From IMG/VR virus record IMGVR_UViG_3300019890_000020, positions 1 through 23,243 of that record: a stretch of 23,243 bases of DNA. One strand, 5' to 3'. The stretch's first letter is position 1, and every line of letters begins with the position of its first letter. The notes below the pieces were generated by a model. The model made no database searches, had not been told where the DNA came from, and saw nothing but the letters and a program-made list of their open reading frames with translations. This document shows positions 7,417-13,223 of this stretch, piece after piece. A program made the position numbers and the translations under genes. Source of the stretch: a virus.

Positions 7417-7653
7417 ATGGAACAGGTAGACAGGGCGTTTCCATCCGACGCCAACCCCGATCGCGTTGTGGAGGATGCCACCCCTAACGAGGAAGTCAAC
7501 GTAGAAATCAACAACGCACTGGATGCAGCAAGGGATCTAAAACCCAGTCGCGCAAACAGCCTGGTTATCACTAAGCTGGAAGAGGCACAGATGTGGAATG
7601 CTCGCGATGAGCAACTAAGGACTAAAGAACAGGAGAACCCGATCAATGGCTAA
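7417..7653 (+). CDS. Possible Acb2-like (Acb2/Tad1 hairpin) cyclic-nucleotide sponge
   Basis: A 78-aa protein with an acidic, variable N-terminus and a core at residues 43-60 (SRANSLVITKLEEAQMW). As remembered from the family, this is close to the pattern SRE-SLA-TKLEEA-MW of phage proteins annotated as Acb2/Tad1 hairpin proteins, some of which bind cyclic di- or trinucleotides and so block CBASS or Thoeris signalling. The resemblance is by eye over about 20 residues. The family is broad and many members are untested. It lies between the Sak4-like and SSB-like genes, an ordinary early-gene location for such a factor. ATG 7417 follows GAGGAG. It overlaps the next gene by 8 nt. Confidence 0.5.
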   Translation: MEQVDRAFPSDANPDRVVEDATPNEEVNVEINNALDAARDLKPSRANSLVITKLEEAQMWNARDEQLRTKEQENPING

Positions 7654-8392
7654 AAAACGCCGCAGCAGTAAATCGTCCGGGAGCGCCGATGTTTTCAGCG
7701 TTGACTTTAGTAAGGAAGTCGAGGGTGGTGGAGGCGGAGTACGCGTCCCCGAGAACGACTACAAACTGAAGATCCTCAAGCTCAAAAAAATCCGGGCGTC
7801 TGAGAAAGACACCCCAGGTATCGCCGTCACGGTGAAAATTGTCGAAGGCAAGTTCGCCGGCAAGAAACTCACCGATCGACTGTGGATCACTCCTAAGTCT
7901 CTCTGGCGCCTGCGGTCCTTGCTGGAAGCCCTAGGGATGGAGGTTCCGAAAAAGGCCGTCAAGCTCCCGGCGAAAAAAATCGTCGGCAAGGAAGTCGGAG
8001 CCACGATCATCGACGACGACCCCTACAACGGGCGCATCAAGTCGAAGATCGGAGACTGGATCGATCTGGAGACGCTTGCAGATCTCGACAGTGACGATGA
8101 GGACGACGAGGATGAGGAGTACGACGACGAGGACTCCGATGAGGACTCGGACGATGAGGACGAGGATGACGACGAGGATGAGGATGACGAGGATGAGGAT
8201 GAGGACGACGATCTAGAGGAGATGGATCGTAAGGAACTCAAGGCGTACATCAAGGAGAACGAACTAGAGGTAAAGGTCACCAAGAAGATGGACGAGGATG
8301 CAATTCGAGAGGCTATCGAGGAGGCATCCGAGGATGAGGACGAGGATGACGATGAGGACGACGAGGACGAGCTAGACCTCGACGAGCTCTAA
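7646..8392 (+). CDS. Single-stranded DNA-binding-like protein with acidic tracts and an embedded HeH/SAP-like domain
   Basis: A 248-aa protein. Residues 30-140 look like the OB-fold region of phage SSB-like (DUF669-type) proteins: PENDYKLKILKLKKI, GIAVTVKIVEGKFAGKKL, and the SLWRLRSLLEALG helix. Residues 148-189 are almost only Asp/Glu. Residues 190-226 (EEMDRKELKAYIKEN...REAIEE) resemble small helical HeH/SAP/Rho-N nucleic-acid-binding modules. Residues 229-248 are a second acidic tail. An acidic tail is typical of SSBs, where it recruits partner proteins; one interrupted by a folded module is less usual. AGGAGAA precedes the ATG. It neighbours the Sak4-like ATPase, its likely partner. Confidence 0.65.
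   Translation: MAKKRRSSKSSGSADVFSVDFSKEVEGGGGGVRVPENDYKLKILKLKKIRASEKDTPGIAVTVKIVEGKFAGKKLTDRLWITPKSLWRLRSLLEALGMEVPKKAVKLPAKKIVGKEVGATIIDDDPYNGRIKSKIGDWIDLETLADLDSDDEDDEDEEYDDEDSDEDSDDEDEDDDEDEDDEDEDEDDDLEEMDRKELKAYIKENELEVKVTKKMDEDAIREAIEEASEDEDEDDDEDDEDELDLDEL
8086..8219 (+). repeat. Low-complexity GAY/GAR codon repeat (acidic tract)
   Basis: The tract is built of GAC, GAT, GAG and a few TCC/TCG/TAC codons in irregular hexamer-like repeats (GAGGAT, GACGAC). A shorter copy lies at 8326-8391. It encodes the poly-Asp/Glu segments of the SSB-like protein and could expand or contract by slippage. Confidence 0.85.
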
Positions 8393-8402
8393 GGAGTAAG
8401 CG

Positions 8403-8699
8403 ATGAATGAGTCGGAGATAACTAAACGGATGGTAGCCCGGCTCAAGAGTCGGGGAGCCTGGGCGCGAAAGATTCATGGAAACATGTACACGGCCGGGCT
8501 CCCCGACATCATCGCCGTCTATAAAGGATGGGCCTTGGGGCTAGAGGTGAAGAAACCAGGCCGAGAGAAGACGTTGACGGAAATGCAAGCCAAAACTTTA
8601 TCACGAATCGAGGAAGCCGGAGGGTACGGACAGATGGTCACCACAGTAGAGCAGGTCGGTAAGATCCTGGATGAGATAGACGAGGCAGAGGATGCCTAG
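8403..8699 (+). CDS. VRR-NUC domain nuclease
   Basis: A 98-aa single-domain PD-(D/E)XK nuclease of the VRR-NUC family, whose members cut branched or flap DNA and are common in phages. Motifs: Glu4 (NESEITKRM), KIHGNMYTAGLPDII with Asp35, and LEVKKPG with Glu48-x-Lys50, followed by TEMQ (Gln62). Length is normal for stand-alone phage members. ATG 8403 has GGAG upstream after a 10-nt gap, the largest spacing in this half of the operon. It probably acts with the recombination proteins as a junction or flap nuclease. The 3' end overlaps the next gene by 8 nt. Confidence 0.88.
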   Translation: MNESEITKRMVARLKSRGAWARKIHGNMYTAGLPDIIAVYKGWALGLEVKKPGREKTLTEMQAKTLSRIEEAGGYGQMVTTVEQVGKILDEIDEAEDA

Positions 8700-8988
8700 A
8701 ATCTCTGACACGAGCAGGGCGCACAGGACGCGCGCAGAACGGGCCGAGATCCTGCAAGGGCTAGAGGGCGGGACGGTCTACATCGTGGATCTCATATACG
8801 AGCCTGACCCCTGTGTGCAAGGCGCAGACCTCTGGCCTGTCCTTATGCGCGTTCCCGGCTTAGGACGGAGTGGAATCAAGCGCGCCTGTCAGCGTTCTAG
8901 AGTATGGCCACACGAAAGACTGGGTGAGCTCACTGAGGACGAGAAACTACGCCTCGTCACCTGTCTACCAGCAAGGTGCAAGAAATGA
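8692..8988 (+). CDS. mIHF-like (H2TH) DNA-binding protein
   Basis: A 98-aa basic protein. An N-terminal Arg-rich helix (RAHRTRAERAEILQGL) leads to a C-terminal half (50-92: VLMRVPGLGRSGIKRACQRSRVWPHERLGELTEDEKLRLV) that resembles the S13-like/helix-two-turn-helix domain of mycobacterial integration host factor: a PG-G loop, then an R-LG-L turn and a final helix. mIHF is confined to actinobacteria and their phages, so this is the best host clue in the window. It may bend DNA in replication, recombination or packaging. A CEDP-type role is not shown. The start overlaps the nuclease gene by 8 nt. Confidence 0.6.
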   Translation: MPRISDTSRAHRTRAERAEILQGLEGGTVYIVDLIYEPDPCVQGADLWPVLMRVPGLGRSGIKRACQRSRVWPHERLGELTEDEKLRLVTCLPARCKK

Positions 8989-9290
8989 GACTTAACGAAG
9001 ACGATATCTCAAAACTCAAGGTGCTGGAGACTCTAGACCATATTGAAGGGGTGATGAAAGAGCTTGCAGGAGGTTCTTTCTGGAGACACCCCTTTAGATG
9101 GATGATGTACAAGAGTGCAAGACGTCAAGCCAAGAAGCTGCGCGCGTTCGTGCAAGAAAGCTTGAAGATACAGTGCCAACACAGGGGTCCAGATAGTGGG
9201 CGCGGGTACTTCTATCACTGTGATAAACCGATGGGTCATGATGGAGACCACGGTTTCAGCAGCGACGACGCGATAGTGCAATGGCCTTAG
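8985..9290 (+). CDS. Hypothetical protein with basic region and Cys/His-rich C-terminus
   Basis: A 101-aa protein. ATG 8985 is chosen because it overlaps the previous stop (ATGA); an in-frame GTG at 8976 is the alternative. The middle is basic and hydrophobic (FWRHPFRWMMYKSARRQAKKLRAF). The end has a Cys/His set (CQHRGPDSGRGYFYHCDKPMGHDGDH) reminiscent of the short phage motif C-H...Y-C...GH-G-H, which may bind a metal. No known family is claimed. It overlaps the next gene by 10 nt. Confidence 0.6.
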   Translation: MRLNEDDISKLKVLETLDHIEGVMKELAGGSFWRHPFRWMMYKSARRQAKKLRAFVQESLKIQCQHRGPDSGRGYFYHCDKPMGHDGDHGFSSDDAIVQWP

Positions 9291-9472
9291 GAAACTGGTT
9301 ATATAAGTGGGCTGCTCGTGCTGCTTTTGAATCTGTCACGGGAGAACCCTATCAAGCCGGAGAAGCACGAGCTCGGGTACGCGCTGAGGAACGACGCAGA
9401 CTTAGACGAGAACGCCAAGAAAAAACCCCCCCGACGCCGAAGCGCCGAGGGGGCCAGGAGGACGAGGGATGA
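9281..9472 (+). CDS. Small Arg-rich hypothetical protein, last gene of the + strand block
   Basis: A 63-aa protein beginning MALGNWLYKWAARAAFES with a very basic middle (RVRAEERRRLRRERQ). ATG 9281 overlaps the previous gene by 10 nt, which favours this frame over the alternative at 9318-9509. Its C-terminal codons coincide with the stem of the terminator that serves the opposite strand, so the Pro/Arg-rich end (TPPTPKRRGG) may reflect that constraint. Function unknown. Confidence 0.5.
   Translation: MALGNWLYKWAARAAFESVTGEPYQAGEARARVRAEERRRLRRERQEKTPPTPKRRGGQEDEG
9420..9453 (-). terminator. Rho-independent terminator for the - strand tail/lysis block
   Basis: Read on the - strand, 9453-9426 forms a 12-bp stem (ten Watson-Crick and two G-U pairs) closed by a UUCG tetraloop, followed at once by six T (9425-9420). 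On the + strand the two G-U positions become A-C mismatches and no T run follows, so the signal is directional. It lies about 50 nt past the holin stop and inside the last + strand gene. Confidence 0.88.
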
Positions 9473-9481
9473 CTACCTCGT

Positions 9482-9507
9482 CTTCGACGCGTTAGCGCCG
9501 AAGTTTT
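9482..9507 (+). terminator. Likely rho-independent terminator for the + strand block
   Basis: Positions 9482-9503 fold into an 8-bp stem with one A-C mismatch and a GTTA loop (CTTCG-A-CGC / GCG-C-CGAAG), followed by TTTT at 9504-9507. It lies 10 nt after the last + strand stop and overlaps the stop codon of the convergent holin gene. The T run is short, so efficiency is uncertain. Confidence 0.65.
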
Positions 9508-9913
9508 AGTGGCTAAGCATTCCAGCAGAGCCCGGGGGGTCTACCTTCTGGAGGACCACGCCCTTGTTCGGTACACGCCACACAGCATAGGTGGCAGCGA
9601 TGAAGGCGTAGATAAAGCCTCCGATCTTGACTCCTGTAGCTGCGGGGATTTCGTGGAAAAACAGGGCAATTGAGAAAAGTCCCGGGAGCAACTGGGATAC
9701 CGCCTTGTCGACCGCATCCTGGGTAACGTTCTTCGTCATCACCACAGCCACAGTCGCACCTAGCAAAGGGATCAACGAGATGACTTTAGATTCAAAGTCT
9801 GCGTTGATGTGGAATCCGAAGATGTTCCCTCCCCAGAACAGGGCGATTGCTGCGAATGCAAAGATCGCAAAGCTGGTCAGAGCCTTTGCGTACTTTTGAA
9901 TCATTGCTGTCAT
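9506..9913 (-). CDS. Holin-like multi-span membrane protein
   Basis: A 135-aa hydrophobic protein with about four membrane segments: FAIFAFAAIALFWGGNIFGF (14-33), VISLIPLLGATVAVVM (44-59), LLPGLFSIALFFH (75-87) and IGGFIYAFIAATYAVW (97-112), then a polar tail. It starts in an ATGA overlap with the amidase stop and has AAGGAGAG 7 nt upstream. Small multi-span proteins directly after an endolysin are usually holins, which open the membrane to release it. The role rests on topology and neighbourhood, not on a sequence match. It is the last gene of the block. Confidence 0.72.
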   Translation of the reverse strand: MTAMIQKYAKALTSFAIFAFAAIALFWGGNIFGFHINADFESKVISLIPLLGATVAVVMTKNVTQDAVDKAVSQLLPGLFSIALFFHEIPAATGVKIGGFIYAFIAATYAVWRVPNKGVVLQKVDPPGSAGMLSH

Positions 9914-10569
9914 GCTCTCTCCTTCTTAGGACGACCCGAACCCTCGGATCCGGGGATCAACGGTTTGACGTGATGCACCCTGCGGATATCGTTGATCTTC
10001 TTCCGCAAGTGGTTGGTGTGTGGTGCAGCTGGGTGCAGCTGATCTGCGATGAAGTATTGTGCCAGTAGGGTGACGTACCCCTGTGGGTAGCCGGCGCCGC
10101 AGTCTGAATGACCACTGCCTGAGATCCCGAGATCCTTGTGCTGGAAGATCCCTGGCACGATGATCGAGGATCCAGAGCACTTGCCCTTCTGCAACGGGAC
10201 TCCGTAGTGGATGTGCCCGTACACAAGGAATTCGGCGGCGCCGTGTAGTTGCTCGTGACGCTCTCCGAACCACTGAGCCTCGGTGTAGGCAGCAAAGGCG
10301 ATCTGCTCCAGGCTGAGCGTGATCGAGTTGTAATTGCAGACGGCCCACGCCTTCGCGGCATCATCTACATAGCGTCCGAAGACACCCTTGACGTTCACCC
10401 CTAAGTGTGCGGAAGCCTCCTCGTTATGGAAAATACTGCCAAGAGTTTTGAGATCTGCCATCCCAGAGGGGTTATCACTACCCTCTGTGGTATGGAGAAC
10501 TAGTCCGTGAATACGAGCTCCCTCTCGACTGGACTGCTTTGGTGAGATATCGGTGTAATCAACTTTCAT
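9910..10569 (-). CDS. Endolysin: N-acetylmuramoyl-L-alanine amidase (Amidase_2/PGRP-like)
   Basis: A 219-aa enzyme predicted to cut the bond between MurNAc and the stem peptide. Zinc-site residues in the order of the T7-lysozyme fold are His26 (GLVLHTTEG), His144 (FQHKDLG, compare HRDV) and Cys157 (HSDCGAGYP, compare TECPG); Glu88 (SLEQI) is in the usual active-site strand. The fold ends near residue 175. The basic tail (LRKKINDIRRVHH...GRPKKERA) has no known wall-binding repeat. There is no signal peptide, which fits export through a holin. The start is ATG 10569 because AAGGAGGA lies 4 nt upstream; a longer open frame to 10614 overlaps the collagen-like gene. Confidence 0.88.
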   Translation of the reverse strand: MKVDYTDISPKQSSREGARIHGLVLHTTEGSDNPSGMADLKTLGSIFHNEEASAHLGVNVKGVFGRYVDDAAKAWAVCNYNSITLSLEQIAFAAYTEAQWFGERHEQLHGAAEFLVYGHIHYGVPLQKGKCSGSSIIVPGIFQHKDLGISGSGHSDCGAGYPQGYVTLLAQYFIADQLHPAAPHTNHLRKKINDIRRVHHVKPLIPGSEGSGRPKKERA

Positions 10570-10579
10570 CCTGTCCTCC

Positions 10580-11287
10580 TTATTGAGGTACGCAAGTAAA
10601 CGTACCGTTTTCATTGTCAGTACAAGTAAGGGTACTTACTGCACCAGGTTCACCTGGAGGTCCCGGGGGTCCTTCGGGACCGGGTGGTCCTTCCGGTCCT
10701 ACGGGGCCGACCGGGCCTTCAACTCCTTGAGCTCCTACTTCACCGTTAGCCCCGGTTGTTCCGGTTTCACCCTTGTCACCCTTATCCCCTTTGGCACCTG
10801 CTTCACCATTAAGTCCCGGTTCACCCTTACTACCATTTGAGCCGCGTTCACCGTTAATTCCGTTTACTCCAGAGTCACCCTTAGGCCCTTCAAGACCCAT
10901 CGGGCCGGGAGGCCCTTCGGGACCAAGTACACCTCGTTCGCCTTTAGGGCCTACCGGACCTCGTTTTCCTTGTGATCCCGGAAGACCGATGCCAGCTGGT
11001 CCTGGTTCCCCAGGTTTACCGTTGGCGCCAGGTACACCGGGCAGGCCCCGTTCTCCACGCAGATATTCAAGCGTTGCCGAGAGTTTGTGCCGGTTTTTGG
11101 CTGACTGATGTCTGGCAATCGTTGCCTTGCCTGACGCCTTGGTTGCAGTCCTCTGAGCCTGTGCAGTTGCATCCTGTCGTTCACTAGAGTGGTTGGCAAG
11201 AAGGAGGTAGAGAACGACAAGAACACAGATCAGAATTGCGGCAGCGATTAAGAGTAGAGTCTTGTTTCTACGGCTGAGGTTTTTCAT
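10580..11287 (-). CDS. Membrane-anchored collagen-like protein
   Basis: A 235-aa protein with a short basic N-terminus, one membrane span (LLLIAAAILICVLVVLYLLL, about 11-30), a polar 45-residue stem, 46 Gly-X-Y triplets (78-217) and a short end with two cysteines (STLTCTDNENGTFTCVPQ). The triplets run unbroken except for one missing residue at GI-GLP. They are rich in GPP, GEP, GDK and GER, as in trimeric bacterial and phage collagen-like proteins. Phage collagen repeats usually sit in tail fibres; the N-terminal span is unusual and suggests insertion in the host membrane or a cleaved leader. It overlaps the XhlA-like gene (ATGA) and precedes the endolysin. Function unknown. Confidence 0.75.
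   Translation of the reverse strand: MKNLSRRNKTLLLIAAAILICVLVVLYLLLANHSSERQDATAQAQRTATKASGKATIARHQSAKNRHKLSATLEYLRGERGLPGVPGANGKPGEPGPAGIGLPGSQGKRGPVGPKGERGVLGPEGPPGPMGLEGPKGDSGVNGINGERGSNGSKGEPGLNGEAGAKGDKGDKGETGTTGANGEVGAQGVEGPVGPVGPEGPPGPEGPPGPPGEPGAVSTLTCTDNENGTFTCVPQ
10637..11056 (-). repeat. Gly-X-Y (collagen) codon repeat
   Basis: 46 triplets, each beginning with a GGN codon, give 9-nt periodicity, with one 3-nt phase break. On the + strand the same region reads as Pro-rich frames that are only shadows of this repeat. Confidence 0.9.
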
Positions 11288-11535
11288 GGGGAGCCTTTCT
11301 GGGCAAGCACCACGATCAAGCCGACTACAGCGCTGCCGATCATGCCACCGAAGAATCCGGCCAGTGCGACCTTGACGTTTAGCTTAGTAATTTCGATACC
11401 TTGTTCCACCTGTCGTTCACCCTGCTTCTTCTGCTCGTCCTTTAGTTCTTTAACGTCATCCTTTATATTCGAGATGCTCTCGTTCATTTCACCTAACCAC
11501 TGAGCTTGCTTTTCGGCAAGAGTTTGAGGAACCAT
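11284..11535 (-). CDS. XhlA-like coiled-coil membrane protein
   Basis: An 83-aa protein. Residues 14-54 form a charged coiled coil (ESISNIKDDVKELKDEQKKQ...), and 55-78 are a single C-terminal membrane span (VALAGFFGGMIGSAVVGLIVVLA). This plan matches the XhlA family, which aids holin-endolysin lysis in Bacillus prophages, or a small cell-surface/tail adaptor. It lies between the tail genes and the collagen-like and endolysin genes. The start overlaps the upstream stop as TGATG. The span at the C-terminus, not the N-terminus, argues against an exported protein. Confidence 0.62.
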   Translation of the reverse strand: MVPQTLAEKQAQWLGEMNESISNIKDDVKELKDEQKKQGERQVEQGIEITKLNVKVALAGFFGGMIGSAVVGLIVVLAQKGSP

Positions 11536-13223
11536 CAGCTACTAACCCCCGCCGGTATCAGTGATGCATTCAATCTTTCAAGCAGTGCTTCAAGTCCAGT
11601 GGCCGGAGCGTCTAGGTCTATCTGTGATTGACGACTACTGTGGGTGTAGGTCTTGTTGATGATCTTCCGATAACCGTTGCTTCTGGAGTCGGTAACCGAG
11701 ATATAATCCCCAGATTTTACTACGCTAGCGGGGTAAAAGATACCCTTGTCGTCCATGACGTAACCACTCAAGGTGGCTGATCCTGAATGATCGATAAGCG
11801 TAGCTTCTTCGAGGAAACGTACTCCAAGTTCTACAGCCGTGGTGGACGTGATAGGAACATTAATCTGAAGAATATCCCGACGAGTCCTGTTGGCCAACAC
11901 AGCAGGGTGCTGGGGATCGGTGATTTCTAGAAGAGAGTTTTCTACGTCACAGCCAGATCCTGGAGGCCCTGCGAGAAGAATCTTCCCATTGCCCGGGTTG
12001 GTCCATTGTACGACGATATCTCTCCAGAGCCTCTGAGCGTCGATGCCGGTCTCGTTGAGGTCCGACTCTTTGAGGGTAGAGCGCCAGCGTTTGCCGTAGG
12101 TACCGGGTGCTTTGTAGTCAAGTTGTTTGCCGCGGTAGACGAACCAATCGTAGTTGTCGTATTTGGTTATGTCTTTGACTATGGCCGCTGCGGGTTGAGG
12201 AGTATTGTACCAAGCCTGCTTGACCTGGTATCCGCTGTTTGCCATTTCTGCGGCGTTGGCAAAGAGCTGGGTGTGGTGGTTGATAAAGCAAGCCAGGATA
12301 TCTCGGGGAAGATAGGACAGCCCGGCTTCAGGTTGAGTACCCTGGATGGGGAGGTTTTCCCAGGCCTCTTGGCTGGCTATCTGAGGGTACTTCATTCGGT
12401 AACCGTATTCCGATGAAGCTACTCCTGCTTCTCCAGCAAAACTGTAGTAGGCCTCGAAGTTGACTACCCTCTTTCCCACTACTAACGCATAGTCCCCCGG
12501 ATTGCTTGCATCTGCCATCAGGGTAACTACGCCGGTAAAGATATTGTCATCAGTTGCCTCGATGATGGCGGTCAGGTTTGGATCACTGGTGTGAGTTCCA
12601 AACCCAAAGGGACTCATGTTGAACCACATAGCCCCTATGAGGATTCCTGGCCCTGCATCAAAGTGAACGTGATAACTAGGCTTGTAGATTTTTCCCGGGA
12701 CTAGGGCTTGGAGGTAAGGTGCTCCTCCTGCTCTTTCATCAGGAAGTATCGAGAATGGGGTGGGGTTTTTGAACGTGGCTTCTACCCACTGTAGCGCTCG
12801 GATAGTAGAGGCCTGCTCCCACATACCCATGTCAGAGGCTATATATCCAGCAACCACGGCTTTATTGTCTTCAAGCATGGCCTGGTAACCGACAGCCCCT
12901 GGGTTGATCGATTGCTGATCTCCTGATACATCTGGGATTAAGTCTAAGGAGCCTTCCCAGACTTTGCGGCCTCCGGGAATGTAGGCATACATATCCGAGT
13001 AGGGCACAAGGTCCCCGTAGCCCTTACGAGGGTCCCTGGCCAGGACTCCTGACATCTGCTTCCAGCCCCCAGGCATCTGGTCGCTAAGAACCATATTTCC
13101 GGCTACGTGATCTGGACTTTTCTCGTCTTCGGCCCAGCGGAAAGGGGCACCCCCCGGGGCTTTTCCATTGATAGCTATCTTGTCGGGGGGGTAGACAGTG
13201 CGAACTGAGATAGGGCTAGCCAT
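11535..13223 (-). CDS. Minor tail / tail hub-like protein
   Basis: A 562-aa protein with no signal or membrane segment. It is predicted to lie at the tail tip from its place: third after the tape measure, following the distal tail protein. The middle is rich in aromatic beta-strand sequence (YHVHFDAGPGILIGAMWFNMSPFG), and a segment near 440-525 (ILQINVPITSTTAVELGVRFLEEATLI...YISVTDSRSNGYRKIINKTYTH) resembles the ring-forming or OB-like domains of siphovirus hub proteins (Tal/gp27-like). That comparison is by appearance only. No lysozyme or peptidase motif is seen. The start overlaps the upstream stop (TGATG). Confidence 0.68.
   Translation of the reverse strand: MASPISVRTVYPPDKIAINGKAPGGAPFRWAEDEKSPDHVAGNMVLSDQMPGGWKQMSGVLARDPRKGYGDLVPYSDMYAYIPGGRKVWEGSLDLIPDVSGDQQSINPGAVGYQAMLEDNKAVVAGYIASDMGMWEQASTIRALQWVEATFKNPTPFSILPDERAGGAPYLQALVPGKIYKPSYHVHFDAGPGILIGAMWFNMSPFGFGTHTSDPNLTAIIEATDDNIFTGVVTLMADASNPGDYALVVGKRVVNFEAYYSFAGEAGVASSEYGYRMKYPQIASQEAWENLPIQGTQPEAGLSYLPRDILACFINHHTQLFANAAEMANSGYQVKQAWYNTPQPAAAIVKDITKYDNYDWFVYRGKQLDYKAPGTYGKRWRSTLKESDLNETGIDAQRLWRDIVVQWTNPGNGKILLAGPPGSGCDVENSLLEITDPQHPAVLANRTRRDILQINVPITSTTAVELGVRFLEEATLIDHSGSATLSGYVMDDKGIFYPASVVKSGDYISVTDSRSNGYRKIINKTYTHSSRQSQIDLDAPATGLEALLERLNASLIPAGVSS

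Noticed and set aside
8023-8283. Poly-Ser - strand open frame
   Set aside because: It is the reverse reading of the GAY/GAR acidic repeat of the SSB-like gene.
9461-9482. 7-bp stem (GACGAGG/CCTCGTC) across the last + strand stop as a terminator
   Set aside because: The stem is short and is not followed by a T run on either strand; the hairpins on both sides explain termination better.
9318-9509. 63-aa open frame overlapping the last + strand gene
   Set aside because: It has no start overlap with its neighbour, runs through the + strand terminator and shares most of its length with the better-placed 9281 frame. It cannot be wholly excluded.
10637-11056. Possible CRISPR-like or tandem DNA repeat
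   Set aside because: The 9-nt period comes from Gly-X-Y codons; there are no conserved repeats with unique spacers.
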